From positions 27,297 to 91,296 of the forward strand of contig NZ_JBEYUS010000015.1 in the NCBI RefSeq assembly GCF_040643635.1: a stretch of 64,000 bases of DNA. The letters are read 5' to 3'. Source of the DNA: Saccharopolyspora_C sp040643635 (GTDB lineage Bacteria; Actinomycetota; Actinomycetes; Mycobacteriales; Pseudonocardiaceae). This document shows, one piece after another, positions 8,040 to 17,500 of the stretch. Each line of letters opens with the position of its first letter. Within the stretch, counting starts at the first letter, position 1. A program made the position numbers and the translations under genes. The notes beneath the pieces were generated by a model. That model was given only the letters and a program-made list of their open reading frames with translations, searched no databases and was not told the DNA's origin.

Positions 8040-9008
8040 TCAGGGGATCAGCAGGACCCGGCCGAAGGCGGCGCGGCTCTCGATGTGGCGGTGAGCGGCA
8101 GCGGCCTCGGCGAGCGGGAACTCGCGGTCCACGACCACGGTCAGCTCGCCCGCCGCGACCCGTCCGATGAGGCGTTCCACCAGCGCGCGGGTGCGGGCCG
8201 GGTCGTGCGCCATCTCGCCGCCGAAGTACACGCCGTTGAGCGAGGCGTTCTTGAACATCAGCGGGTCGAGCCGCGGCGGGTTCGGTTCCCGCCCGGCCTG
8301 GCCCACCCAGCTGATCCGGCCGCGGTAGGCCAGCGCGGCCACGCTGCTCTCCAAGGTGCGACCGCCGACCGGGTCCACCACCAGGTCGACGCCGCGGCCG
8401 TCGGTGAGCTCGGCGACCCGGGCGGCCACGTCCTCGTCCCGGTAGTTGATCGCGTGGTGCAGCCCGTGCTCGCCGAGCCGTGCCAGCTTCTCCGCGCTGG
8501 ACGCCGTGCCGAGCACCGTGGCTCCCGCGGCGGCGGCCAGCTGCACCGCGGCCAGGCCGACACCGCCCGCCGCGGCCTGCACCAGCACCACTTCGCCCGC
8601 GCGCAACCGACCGAACTCGAACAGGCAGTCGTCGGCGGTGCCGAACTCGACGGGGATGCCGGCGGCCAGCCGGGGATCGAGGTCGTCGGGGACGCGGTAG
8701 GCGTTGTGCTCCGGCACCGCGGCCAGTTCCGCGTGCGAACCGTGCGGCATGAACGCCACGGCCCGCTGGCCCTCGCGCAGCCCGGTGACGTCCGCGCCGA
8801 CGGCGGCGACGGTGCCCGCGGCCTGGTAGCCGACGACGTGCGGCGTGCTCGGCGGCGGCGCGGCCTGCCGGTGCAGCAGGTCCCCGCCCTGCACACCGAC
8901 GGCCTCGATGCGCAGCAGCACCTCCCCCGGGCCCACCTCCGGGTCCGGGACGTCCGCGTAGCGCAGCACGTCCGGCCCGCCGTTCTCGTAGTACACCGCT
9001 GCCTTCAC
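8040..9008 (-). CDS. NADPH:quinone oxidoreductase, zinc-independent MDR family
   Basis: This 322-residue medium-chain dehydrogenase/reductase should transfer hydride from NADPH to a quinone or enone. It begins MKAAVYYENGGPDVLRY, has the GroES-like N-terminal fold without the zinc cysteines, and a Rossmann segment VLVQAAAGGVGLAAVQLA followed by DLVVDPVGGRTLE. The GTG at 9008 is preferred because the GGGAG site lies eight bases upstream; three further in-frame GTG/GTC codons reach 9017 but sit on top of the RBS. It is followed at 9046 by a ProP-like transporter on the same strand, upstream in transcription, with a 37-bp gap. Confidence 0.85.
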   Translation of the reverse strand: MKAAVYYENGGPDVLRYADVPDPEVGPGEVLLRIEAVGVQGGDLLHRQAAPPPSTPHVVGYQAAGTVAAVGADVTGLREGQRAVAFMPHGSHAELAAVPEHNAYRVPDDLDPRLAAGIPVEFGTADDCLFEFGRLRAGEVVLVQAAAGGVGLAAVQLAAAAGATVLGTASSAEKLARLGEHGLHHAINYRDEDVAARVAELTDGRGVDLVVDPVGGRTLESSVAALAYRGRISWVGQAGREPNPPRLDPLMFKNASLNGVYFGGEMAHDPARTRALVERLIGRVAAGELTVVVDREFPLAEAAAAHRHIESRAAFGRVLLIP

Positions 9009-9045
9009 GACCACCACTCCCGATCAGCTCGACTTCCGCTCCCGA

Positions 9046-10467
9046 TCATGCCCGGTCGTCCCGCTCGCGCATGTCCGCCACCGCCTCGCGGGCCTCTTCG
9101 CGGGAGGACACGGTGGGTTTCGCGCCCGGCAGCGGCAATCCCGCGGACTCGCGGGAGAACCAGGTCGCGATCAACCCCACGACGCCCGCCGCCATCAGCA
9201 GGAACGCGGGCGCCGTGCTGTGCCCGGTGCCGGTGACCAGCGCCTGCGACAGCAGCGGGGTGGTGCCGCCGAACAGCGCGACCGAGATGTTGAACCCGAT
9301 GGACACGCCGCCGTAGCGCACCTCGGTGGGGAACAGCGCGGGCAGGCTCGACGGCATCGTGGAGCTGAACGCGATCAGCATCAGCCCGATCAGCACCAGC
9401 CCGGCCACCACCAGCCCCACCGAGCCGCGGCTGATCAGCCAGAACGCGGGCCAGGACAGCACCACCAGCGCCGCCGAGCCCGCCGTGATGATCGGCAACC
9501 GGCCGATCCGGTCCGAGATGCGCCCGAGCCGCACCACGAAACCCATGATGATCAGCATGGTGACCAGCACGAAGATCAGCGCCGAGGTGTGCGCGTAGTG
9601 CAGGTCCGCGGTGATGTAGGTGGGCATGTACGAGGTGAGCATGTAGTTGACCACGTTGAACACCGCCACCAGCGCCACGCACAACAGCAGCGGCCGCCAG
9701 TGGTCGCGGAAGATGGTGCGGTAGCCGGCCAGCTGCCCCTCGTCCGCGCCGCCGCTCTCCTGCTGCTGTTGCTGCGCGGGCGTCTCCTCCAGCCGGAACC
9801 GCAGGTACAGCCCGATCGCGCCGAGCGGCGCGGCCAGCAGGAACGGGATGCGCCAGCCCCAGCCCACCATGTCCTGCTCGCCCAGGGTCGTGAGCAGCAC
9901 GGTGACCACGGCGGCGCCGAGCGAATACCCGGCGAGGGTGCCGAACTCCAGCCAGCTGGCGAGGAAACCGCGCCGCTTGTCCGGCGAGTACTCGGAGACG
10001 AACGTGGTGGCCCCGCCGTACTCGCCGCCGGTGGAGAAGCCCTGCACGACGCGGGCCACCAGCAGCAGCACCGGCGACCAGATGCCGATCGTCGCGTAGG
10101 ACGGGATCAGGCCGATGGCGGTGGTGCCCGCCGCCATGGTCATCATCGTGATGGCCAGCACCTTCTTGCGCCCGATCCGGTCCCCCAGCGGGCCGAACAC
10201 GAACCCGCCGAGCGGCCGGACCAGGAACGCAACGGCGAACGTGGCGAACGTGGCCAGCAGCTGCGCGGTGGCGTTCCCGGCGGGGAAGAACACCTTCCCG
10301 GTGATGACCACGAGGTAGCTGAACACCCCGAAGTCGAACCACTCCATCATGTTGCCGATGCCGGCGGCGGTGACCGCGCGCCGCACGTTGCCGACCTTGA
10401 CGATGGTGACGAGGTCTTCGAGCCGACGAACCGGCCTGGTGCGACGTCCCGTCCTCGACGATGGCAT
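9046..10467 (-). CDS. MFS transporter of the metabolite:H+ symporter (ProP/KgtP-like) type
   Basis: The 473-residue product has 12 predicted helices and the MHS-subfamily signatures: GNMMEWFDFGVFSYL in helix 1, RPLGGFVFGPLGDRIGRKKVL in the 2-3 loop, and ARVVQGFSTGGEYGGA in helix 4. A Gln-rich stretch (PAQQQQQESGG) lies in the central cytoplasmic loop. Typical substrates are dicarboxylates, betaines or aromatic acids; none can be fixed here. The ATG at 10467 (MPSSRTGRR) has GAGGAGG nine bases upstream. It is divergent from the paoABC-like operon across 322 bp, so it may import a related substrate, but that is inference. Confidence 0.88.
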   Translation of the reverse strand: MPSSRTGRRTRPVRRLEDLVTIVKVGNVRRAVTAAGIGNMMEWFDFGVFSYLVVITGKVFFPAGNATAQLLATFATFAVAFLVRPLGGFVFGPLGDRIGRKKVLAITMMTMAAGTTAIGLIPSYATIGIWSPVLLLVARVVQGFSTGGEYGGATTFVSEYSPDKRRGFLASWLEFGTLAGYSLGAAVVTVLLTTLGEQDMVGWGWRIPFLLAAPLGAIGLYLRFRLEETPAQQQQQESGGADEGQLAGYRTIFRDHWRPLLLCVALVAVFNVVNYMLTSYMPTYITADLHYAHTSALIFVLVTMLIIMGFVVRLGRISDRIGRLPIITAGSAALVVLSWPAFWLISRGSVGLVVAGLVLIGLMLIAFSSTMPSSLPALFPTEVRYGGVSIGFNISVALFGGTTPLLSQALVTGTGHSTAPAFLLMAAGVVGLIATWFSRESAGLPLPGAKPTVSSREEAREAVADMRERDDRA

Positions 10468-10789
10468 TCCGCTGCGCCTCCTCGACCGCGGTTCCGCGTC
10501 CGAACGAGGGGTACCCGAGATCGGGTGCGGGCACGCCCGCCACTCCCCGACCGGGTGCACGCACCTCGCTGACCAGCGACGCCCGCCGCCGGGATTTTTT
10601 CCGGGTTCCCGGTCGTTGATCCGTTTCGACGGATCGGCCGGAATCGTCCCGAGGGGGTGCGCCGCAATCCCGACGTGCGTTCCCCGCGGCCTCGGTGCAG
10701 CGCGAACCCGGCCGTGCCCGGTCACACTCGTGAGGCGCCGCCGCGGCGGTGTCCGTTCCCGTTCTTGTCGGCCACCGACGGAGATCCCC
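10468..10789. other. Divergent intergenic region between MFS gene and aldehyde oxidoreductase operon
   Basis: There is no credible gene in these 322 bases. They must hold the promoters for both directions. I see a T6 run (about 10594-10599) flanked by CCGGG direct repeats and a short CCGGG-TT-CCCGG hairpin, but no repeat convincing enough to call an operator. Confidence 0.5.
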
Positions 10790-11359
10790 ATGCCCCACCA
10801 CACCACCATCTCGCTGCGGGTGAACGGCGAGGACCGTTCGCTCGCGGTCGACAACCGCACCACCCTGCTCGACGCGCTCCGCGACGGCCTCGACCTCGTG
10901 GGCACCAAGAAGGGCTGCGACCAGGGCCAGTGCGGCGCCTGCACCGTGCTGCTCGACGGGCAGCGCGCCGTGTCCTGCCTGCAGCTGGCCGTCGCCGCCG
11001 ACGGCTCCGAGATCACCACCGTCGAGGGCATCGCCGACGGCGACCGGCTGCACCCGGTGCAGCAGGCGTTCCTCGACTTCGACGGCTACCAGTGCGGCTA
11101 CTGCACGCCCGGGCAGATCTGCTCGGCCGTCGCCGTCATCCAGGAGCACGCCGCGGGCTGGCCCAGCGCCGCCACCGCGGACGTGCGGCCCGAGGCCGGT
11201 GCGCCCGCGCTGGACGCCGCGGAGATCCGCGAGCGGATGAGCGGCAACCTGTGCCGCTGCGGCGCGCACAACTCCATCGTCCGCGCCGTCGCGCAGGCCG
11301 CCACCGTGCACGAGGCCGCGAGCACCGTGTCCCGCGGCGGATCGGAGGTCTCGGCGTGA
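10790..11359 (+). CDS. paoA: [2Fe-2S] subunit of a PaoABC-type molybdenum aldehyde oxidoreductase
   Basis: The 189-residue subunit passes electrons from the Mo site through two [2Fe-2S] clusters. The plant-ferredoxin-type cluster ligands are Cys43, Cys48, Cys51 and Cys63 (KKGCDQGQCGACTVLLDG...SC). The helical-domain cluster ligands are Cys102, Cys105, Cys155 and Cys157 (QCGYCTPGQ and GNLCRCGAH). E. coli PaoA has a Tat signal; this protein starts directly at the ferredoxin domain (MPHHTTISLRVNGE), so the complex should be cytoplasmic. GGAG at 10780-10783 supports the start. The stop overlaps the next GTG start by GTGA. Confidence 0.92.
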   Translation: MPHHTTISLRVNGEDRSLAVDNRTTLLDALRDGLDLVGTKKGCDQGQCGACTVLLDGQRAVSCLQLAVAADGSEITTVEGIADGDRLHPVQQAFLDFDGYQCGYCTPGQICSAVAVIQEHAAGWPSAATADVRPEAGAPALDAAEIRERMSGNLCRCGAHNSIVRAVAQAATVHEAASTVSRGGSEVSA

Positions 11360-12348
11360 AGGAGTTCGACTACCGGCGCGCCACCGACGTGCGCACCGCC
11401 ACCGCCCTGCTCGCCGAGAACCCGGACGCCCGGTTCCTCGGCGGCGGCACCAACCTCGTCGACCTGATGAAGGTCGGGGTGGAGACCCCGCCGCAGCTGG
11501 TGGACGTGCGCAGGCTGCCGCTGAACACCATCGAGGTCGCCGCGGACGGCGGGCTGCGCATCGGCGCCACCGCCACCAACAGCGAGGTCGCCAACCACCC
11601 GGAGGTGCGGCGCCGCTTCCCCGCGCTCGCCCAGGCCGTGCTCGCGGGCGCGTCGGGGCAGCTGCGCAACGTGGCCACCGTCGGCGGGAACCTGTTGCAG
11701 CGCACCCGGTGCGGCTACTTCGCCGACGTCACGCAGCCCTGCAACAAGCGGGTGCCGGGCAGCGGCTGCCCGGCCATCGAGGGCGAGCACCACAACCACG
11801 CGATCTTCGACTGGTCCGAGCAGTGCGCGGCGACCAGCCCGTCGGACATGGCGGTACCGCTGGCCGCGTTCGACGCCGTGGTGTCCTACGAGACCGCCGA
11901 CGGCACCGGCGAACTGTCCTATTCGGACTTCCACCGCCCGGTGGGGGACCGCCCGGACGCGGACGTCGCGCTGCCCGCGGGCGCCCTGATCACCGGGATC
12001 TCCTTGCCTGGCGCGGAGATCGCGGCCCGCTCCCGGTACCGGAAGGTACGGGAACGCGCCTCCTACGCGTTCGCGAACGGCTCCATCGCCGCCGCCCTCG
12101 ACGTCCGCGACGGGGTCGTCTCCGACGTGCGCATCGCGTTCGGCGCCGTCGCCAACCGGCCGTGGCGGGCACGCGCGGCGGAGCAGGCGCTGCTGGGCCG
12201 CCCCGCCACCGCCGCGGAGTTCGGCGCCGCCGCCGACACCGAACTCGCCGCCGCGACACCCCTGCCGCACAACGGGTACAAGGTGCCGCTGATCCGGAAC
12301 CTCGTGGTGTCCGTGCTGACCGAGATCGCCGAGGAGGCCACCCGATGA
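11356..12348 (+). CDS. paoB: FAD-binding subunit (PaoB/YagS-like) with an extra [4Fe-4S] site
   Basis: The 330-residue flavoprotein subunit has the CO-dehydrogenase-flavoprotein fold, with FLGGGTNLVDLMKVG (FAD pyrophosphate loop) and ATVGGNLLQRTRC. A segment with four cysteines, Cys119, Cys128, Cys137 and Cys157 (RCGYF, QPCNKR, SGCPA, SEQCAAT), matches the insertion that binds a [4Fe-4S] cluster in E. coli PaoB and 4-hydroxybenzoyl-CoA reductase-type relatives. The start is GTG at 11356, overlapping the paoA stop; the 3' end overlaps paoC by ATGA. The three genes are therefore translationally coupled. Confidence 0.92.
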   Translation: MKEFDYRRATDVRTATALLAENPDARFLGGGTNLVDLMKVGVETPPQLVDVRRLPLNTIEVAADGGLRIGATATNSEVANHPEVRRRFPALAQAVLAGASGQLRNVATVGGNLLQRTRCGYFADVTQPCNKRVPGSGCPAIEGEHHNHAIFDWSEQCAATSPSDMAVPLAAFDAVVSYETADGTGELSYSDFHRPVGDRPDADVALPAGALITGISLPGAEIAARSRYRKVRERASYAFANGSIAAALDVRDGVVSDVRIAFGAVANRPWRARAAEQALLGRPATAAEFGAAADTELAAATPLPHNGYKVPLIRNLVVSVLTEIAEEATR

Positions 12349-14468
12349 CCACCGTCGACCCGCGGCTGAGCGCCACGAGCACCACCACCACCGCACCCGC
12401 GGACACCGGCACCGCGGGCTCCGCGCACACCCGCCTCGAAGGCCGCGCCAAGGTCACCGGCGAAGCCCGCTACGCCGGAGATCACCCCATCGAGGACCTC
12501 GCGCACGGCTCGCTGGTGCTGTCCACCGTCGCGCACGGCCGGATCACCTCCCTCGACGAGGACGCGGTGCTGGACATGCCGGGCGTGCTCACCGTGCTGC
12601 ACCACGGCAACGCGCCGCGGCTCAACCCGGAAGCCGGGATCTTCGGGCCCGATCCAGGGCTGCAACTCCTGCAGGACGACCGGGTGCGGTACGTGGGGCA
12701 CCCGGTGGCGCTGGTGGTCGCGAAGACGCCGGAGCAGGCCCGCGCCGCCGCCGACGCCCTCCAGGTCACCTACGAGGAAGAACCGCACGACGCCGGGTTC
12801 CGCGCCGGGCACCCCGCCGAGTACGCACCGCAGGGCGCGGGCACCGTCGACAAGGGCGACGTGGACACCGAGGCCGACGCGGCCGCCGCCGTCGTCGAGC
12901 ACACCTACACCACGCCCGAAGAGCACCACACCGCGATGGAGCCGCACGCGTCGATGGCCCGCTGGGAGGACGGCAGGCTCGAAGTCGTCGACGCCAACCA
13001 GGGCTCCTACCTGGTCGCGCAGGTCGTGGCGACGCTGTTCGACCTCGACCCGGCGGCGGTGCGGATCCGCTCCGAGCACGTCGGCGGCGGCTTCGGCTCC
13101 AAGGCCCTCGGCCCGCAGCTCGTGCTGGCGGTGATGGCCGCGACGCAGTTGCAGCGCCCGGTGCGGGTGGTGCTGACCCGGCCGCAGGTCTTCGCCATCA
13201 CCTCGCTGCGCTCGGCGACCGAGCAGCGGGTGCGGCTCGCCGCGGACGCCGACGGCCGGTTGCGCGCCGTCGACCACGAATCGCACTCGTTCACCTCCAC
13301 CGTCAAGGAGTTCGTGGAGCTCGGCACCGAGCTCACCGGCGTCATGTACGCGTCCGAGGCGATCCGCACCCGCACCAAGGTGGTGCCGCTGAACGTGCCC
13401 TCACCGGGCTGGATGCGCGCGCCCGGCGCGGCACCCGGCTCGTTCGCGCTGGAATCGGCGATGGACGAGCTCGCCGAGCGCCTCGACATCGACCCGGTGG
13501 AGCTGCGACTGCGCAACGAACCGGCCGTCGGGCCCGCCTCCGGGAAGCCGTTCAGCAGCCGCAGGCTGGTGGACTGCCTCGAACAGGGCGCGAGCCGCTT
13601 CGGCTGGTGGCAGCGGGACCCGCGGCCCGGGGTGCGCCGGGACGGGCGCTGGCTGCTCGGCACCGGGGTCGCCGCCGGATCGTTCGGCGCCGGGCCGATG
13701 CCCTCCAGCGCCGCCATCACCGCGGACGCCGACGGGACGTACGAGGTGCGCATCGCCGCCGCCGACATCGGCACCGGCGCGCGCACCGCGCTCGCCCAGG
13801 TCGCCGCGGAGGCGCTGGACGTGCCGCTGGCGGCGGTGCGGATCCGGATCGCCGACAGCGACTTCGGACCCGCGTTCATCGCCGGTGGCTCGCGCGGCAC
13901 CGAATCCTGGTCGTTCGCCATCATCGAGGCCGCGCGGGCGCTGCAGAAGAAGCTCGCCGCCGGGGAAACCGCCCCGGTGACCGCGCGCGCCGACACCACC
14001 GAGCTCATCGGCGCCCGCGAACAGCTCGAACGGCACTCGTTCAGCTCCCAGTTCGCCGAGGTCGCCGTCGACGTCGGCAGCGGCGAAGTGCGGGTGCGGC
14101 GGCTGCTCGGCATGTTCGCGGTCGGGCGGATCATCAACCCGCTCACCGCGCGCAGCCAGTTCGCCGGCGGCATGATCATGGGCTTGTCGATGGCGCTGCA
14201 CGAAGAAGGCGTGCGGGACGCCAGCGGCCGCCAGGCCAACGCGAACCTCGCCGGGTACCACATCGCCGCGCACGCCGACGTGCCCGAGATCGAGGTGGAC
14301 TGGGTCGACGACCCCGACCCGGGCAACCCGTCCGGGGTGAAGGGCATCGGTGAGGTCGGCATCGTCGGCACCGCCGCCGCCATCGCCAACGCCGTCCGGC
14401 ACGCGACCGGGGTGCGGCACCGGGACCTGCCGATCAGCTTGGGGCGGGTGCTGGAAGCGGCGGGGTAG
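12345..14468 (+). CDS. paoC: Molybdopterin-binding catalytic subunit (PaoC/YagR-like aldehyde oxidoreductase)
   Basis: This 707-residue subunit should oxidise aldehydes to carboxylic acids at a molybdenum cofactor. It belongs to the xanthine dehydrogenase family: LEGRAKVTGEARYAGD at the N-terminal domain start, HVGGGFGSKA, the cofactor contact WMRAPGAAPGSFALESAMDE, and the catalytic glutamate in VKGIGEVGIVG (Glu670). The first ~30 residues are Thr/Ser/Ala-rich and look disordered. The ATGA overlap with the preceding gene fixes the start at 12345. No xdhC/paoD-type maturation gene is present next to it. Substrate range (aromatic aldehydes in E. coli) is inferred from the family. Confidence 0.92.
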   Translation: MTTVDPRLSATSTTTTAPADTGTAGSAHTRLEGRAKVTGEARYAGDHPIEDLAHGSLVLSTVAHGRITSLDEDAVLDMPGVLTVLHHGNAPRLNPEAGIFGPDPGLQLLQDDRVRYVGHPVALVVAKTPEQARAAADALQVTYEEEPHDAGFRAGHPAEYAPQGAGTVDKGDVDTEADAAAAVVEHTYTTPEEHHTAMEPHASMARWEDGRLEVVDANQGSYLVAQVVATLFDLDPAAVRIRSEHVGGGFGSKALGPQLVLAVMAATQLQRPVRVVLTRPQVFAITSLRSATEQRVRLAADADGRLRAVDHESHSFTSTVKEFVELGTELTGVMYASEAIRTRTKVVPLNVPSPGWMRAPGAAPGSFALESAMDELAERLDIDPVELRLRNEPAVGPASGKPFSSRRLVDCLEQGASRFGWWQRDPRPGVRRDGRWLLGTGVAAGSFGAGPMPSSAAITADADGTYEVRIAAADIGTGARTALAQVAAEALDVPLAAVRIRIADSDFGPAFIAGGSRGTESWSFAIIEAARALQKKLAAGETAPVTARADTTELIGAREQLERHSFSSQFAEVAVDVGSGEVRVRRLLGMFAVGRIINPLTARSQFAGGMIMGLSMALHEEGVRDASGRQANANLAGYHIAAHADVPEIEVDWVDDPDPGNPSGVKGIGEVGIVGTAAAIANAVRHATGVRHRDLPISLGRVLEAAG

Positions 14469-14479
14469 GGCACGGGGCC

Positions 14480-14515
14480 GCGGCCCGCTCATCCTCGAAC
14501 GGCTGAGCGGGCCGC
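14480..14515. terminator. Bidirectional hairpin between paoC and the Rhs gene
   Basis: GCGGCCCGCTCA and TGAGCGGGCCGC form a perfect 12-bp stem with a 12-base loop in the 96-bp gap between two convergent genes. There is no U-tract on either side. Position and stability suggest a shared terminator. Confidence 0.6.
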
Positions 14516-14564
14516 CGACCCACGCGGGTCCCGGGCCGTCACAGCTTCGGAGCACCGAGCTCCA

Positions 14565-17500
14565 CTACCCCTTCTTTCCGGTGGCGGACCACTTGTCGCC
14601 CGGTCCCGTCGTGGTCCACGTCTTGTCAACGCCATCGGGGTGGGGGTTGAACACCTTGTCGTTCTTCTTCGGGAAGATCGTCCCGTCATCGCCGCCCACC
14701 GAGTCGAGCTCGACTTTGTGCCCACGACCGATCCGGTCGTTGACCTGATCCGTGGACGTCTTGTCGTAATGGTCTTTGTAGTCGCTACCGAGCAGCTTTT
14801 CCCGGTTGCTGCTGTTGTTCGCGACGTAGGCCTGCACGTCCTGCTTGCTCCAGTGCGCCGGGAACATGGTGCTCCGCTTGACGCCGTCGGCTCCGTCCTT
14901 CTTGTAGATGATCTCGTGCACCTGCGTGAACTTCCCCCGTTTCGCAAGAACGGTGACATCATCCGGCAGGTATTTCGACTTGCCGGTCTTCGAGTTGACC
15001 CATTCCTCACCGGGTTTCAACTTCGGACGGCCAGGGGAGTTCCCGTACGCGTGCAAGCCGGTCGGTTTCCCATCCGACCCCTTCTCCCCTTCGAAGATGT
15101 GCTTGTTCAGCTTCCCCTTCTCGCCGAACGCCTCTGCGAGGTTCTTGATCGTCCTCTTCGTGGGATCCGGTTCCTTCTTGCCCTTGGTATCCGATCCCTT
15201 GTTGCACTTGAGCCCCAGCGGGTCCGTCCAGCTGTGCGGGTTGGGGACGTAGGCGTGCTGGTTGAGGCCGCCGTCCAGGCCCAGCGGGTCGGGGCTGGCG
15301 TAGCGGGCCAGCAGCGGGTCGTAGTAACGGTAGAAGTTGTAGTGCAGACCGGTCTCGGCGTCGTAGTACTGCCCGGGGAAGCGCAGCGGCGTGCCGGTGA
15401 CCGCCTCCGCGCCGGGCGCGCCACCCCACAGCGTCGTGCGGCTCACCCAGGACACGACGCCGTGCTCGTCGACGAGCTCCGTCGGGGTGCCGACCGCATC
15501 CGTGACGATCGCGTGGAACTTCGAGTCCACCCAGTCCTGGGGTCCGCGCAGCACCCGTTCGGCCTGGGTGAGGGGCCGGAACGACTCGGGCTCGTGGTCC
15601 CAGACGAGGACGAGCGGGCCGGGTTGCCCCTGCCGGTACTCGGCCTGCTCCGCGAGCACGTGCCCGTCCCAGCTGAAGTCCACCCCGGCGACCACGGTCG
15701 TCCCGTCGGGACCGAGGCGCTGCTTGGCGATGCGCCGTCCGATCGCGTCGTAGTGGTAGGCCCACCGCGTTCCGTCCGGGGTGAGCACGCCGACCAGCCG
15801 GTCGTCGCCGTCCCAGGAGTAGCGCCAGGTCTCGGGGCGGTGGGACAGGCGCTTGCGCTGCCGCAGCACCATCCGGCCCTGCGCGTCGTACTCGTAGCGG
15901 GCACCGCCCGCGGCGCGGAGCAGGGTGCCGGTGTGCGCGCGGTCGCCGAACTCGTCGTCCGCCCCGGAGGCGGGCCAGCTGCCGTGGGTGATGTTGCCGG
16001 TGGCGTCGTAGGCGTAGCGCTCGGACCAACCGGAGCCCTGGACGCCGAGCACCTTGCCCGCGTGGTCGAGGGTGAAGGTGCGCGGTCCGGTGATCCCGTC
16101 CTGCACCCCGGTGAGCGCACCGTCGGCCCGGTACGCGTAGGTGCGCTGCTGGGCGATCCGCCCGCCCGCACCGGCGATCGTCTGGGTCTGGAGCAGGTGC
16201 GTGGCGGTCCACGACTGGCCGAACACCAGGCCGGATGCGGTGCTGCGGCGCACTTCCCGGCCTGCGCGGTCGTACTCGAAGCGCAGCGTCCGGCCGGCGC
16301 TGTGCAGGGCGATCGGCTGGTCGTTGGCGTCGTACTCCCAGGTGCTCTCGGCGCCGGACGGGGTGCGGCGCCGGATGCGGCGCCCCAGCAGGTCGTACTC
16401 GGAGGTGACGGTGCGCCCGTTGACGGTCTCGGCGATCACCCGGCCCGCCGGGTCGTGCTGGAAGGTGACCCGGCTCGTGCCGTTGACGGCTTCCAGGATC
16501 TCCCCGGTCTCGCTGAGGGTGAACCGGGCGACGTCGGAGGCGGTGCGGCGTTCGACGATGTTGCCGAGCACGTCGAGCCCGAACCGGGTGACCTCCCCGG
16601 CGCCGTTGGTGCGTTCGACGAGCCTGCCCGCCGCGTCGTAGGCGTACTGGAGGGTGCGCCCGTTGAAGTCGGTTTCGCGCACCAGACGGCCCGCGGCGTC
16701 GTACTCGTACCGCCAGACCAGCCCCTGCGGGTCGGTCACGGAAGTCAGCCGCATCTCGGTGTCGTAGCCGAACTCCAGCCGCGTGCCGTCGGGACGGACC
16801 TCGGCGGCCACCAGGTCGAAGTGGGTGATCTCGGTGGTGGAGACCTCGGAGAACTCGTCGCGGTGCTCGCGCAGGTTTCCCTCGCCGTCGTGGACGCGCC
16901 GTTCGACGGTGCCGTCGGCCCGTTCGTGCCAGGCGAGTTCGCCGCCGACCGTCCAGCCGAACCGCTGCACCCCGCCCACCGGGTCGGTGATCGAAGTGAC
17001 CCGGCCGAACCGGTCCCGTTCGTACCGGGTGACGGCGCCGAGCGGGTCGCGGAGCGCGACCGGGAGCCCGCTCGCGTCGACCTCCACGGTGCTGGTGCCG
17101 CCGAGCGCGTCGGTGACCGAGGCGAGGGCGCCGCGCTCGTCGTAGCGGTAGGTGGTGGTCGCACCGCACGGGTCGGTGGTGGTGCGGATGTTGCCGAGCT
17201 CGTCGTAGGTGTGCCGCGTGGTGGTTCCGTCTGCCTCGACGACCGCGATCGGCAGGCCGGATTCGTCGTACTCGCACCTGAGCCGGCTGCCGTCCGGGCG
17301 GGTGATGGCGAGGATGTTGCCCCGCTCGTCCCGGTCGTAGCGGATGCTGCGCCCGAGCGGGTCGGTGCGCCGCAGCAGGTTGTCGTGCCGGTCCCACTCG
17401 GAGGTGGTCGATGCCCCGAGCGGGTCGATCTCCTCGACGACCTGGCCCGCTTCGTTCATCCGGAACGTCGTGACGTTGCCGAGCGAATCCGTGCTGCGGG

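Noticed and set aside
9005..11311. A 768-residue minus-strand frame spanning the ProP-like gene and paoA
   Set aside because: It is an alternative-frame shadow; the real transporter lies in another minus-strand frame and paoA on the plus strand has all cluster cysteines.
14489..15010. A minus-strand frame overlapping the Rhs 3' end that could be an immunity gene
   Set aside because: Its translation is an Arg/Ser/Thr-rich frame-shifted shadow of the EndoU module, not an independent protein.
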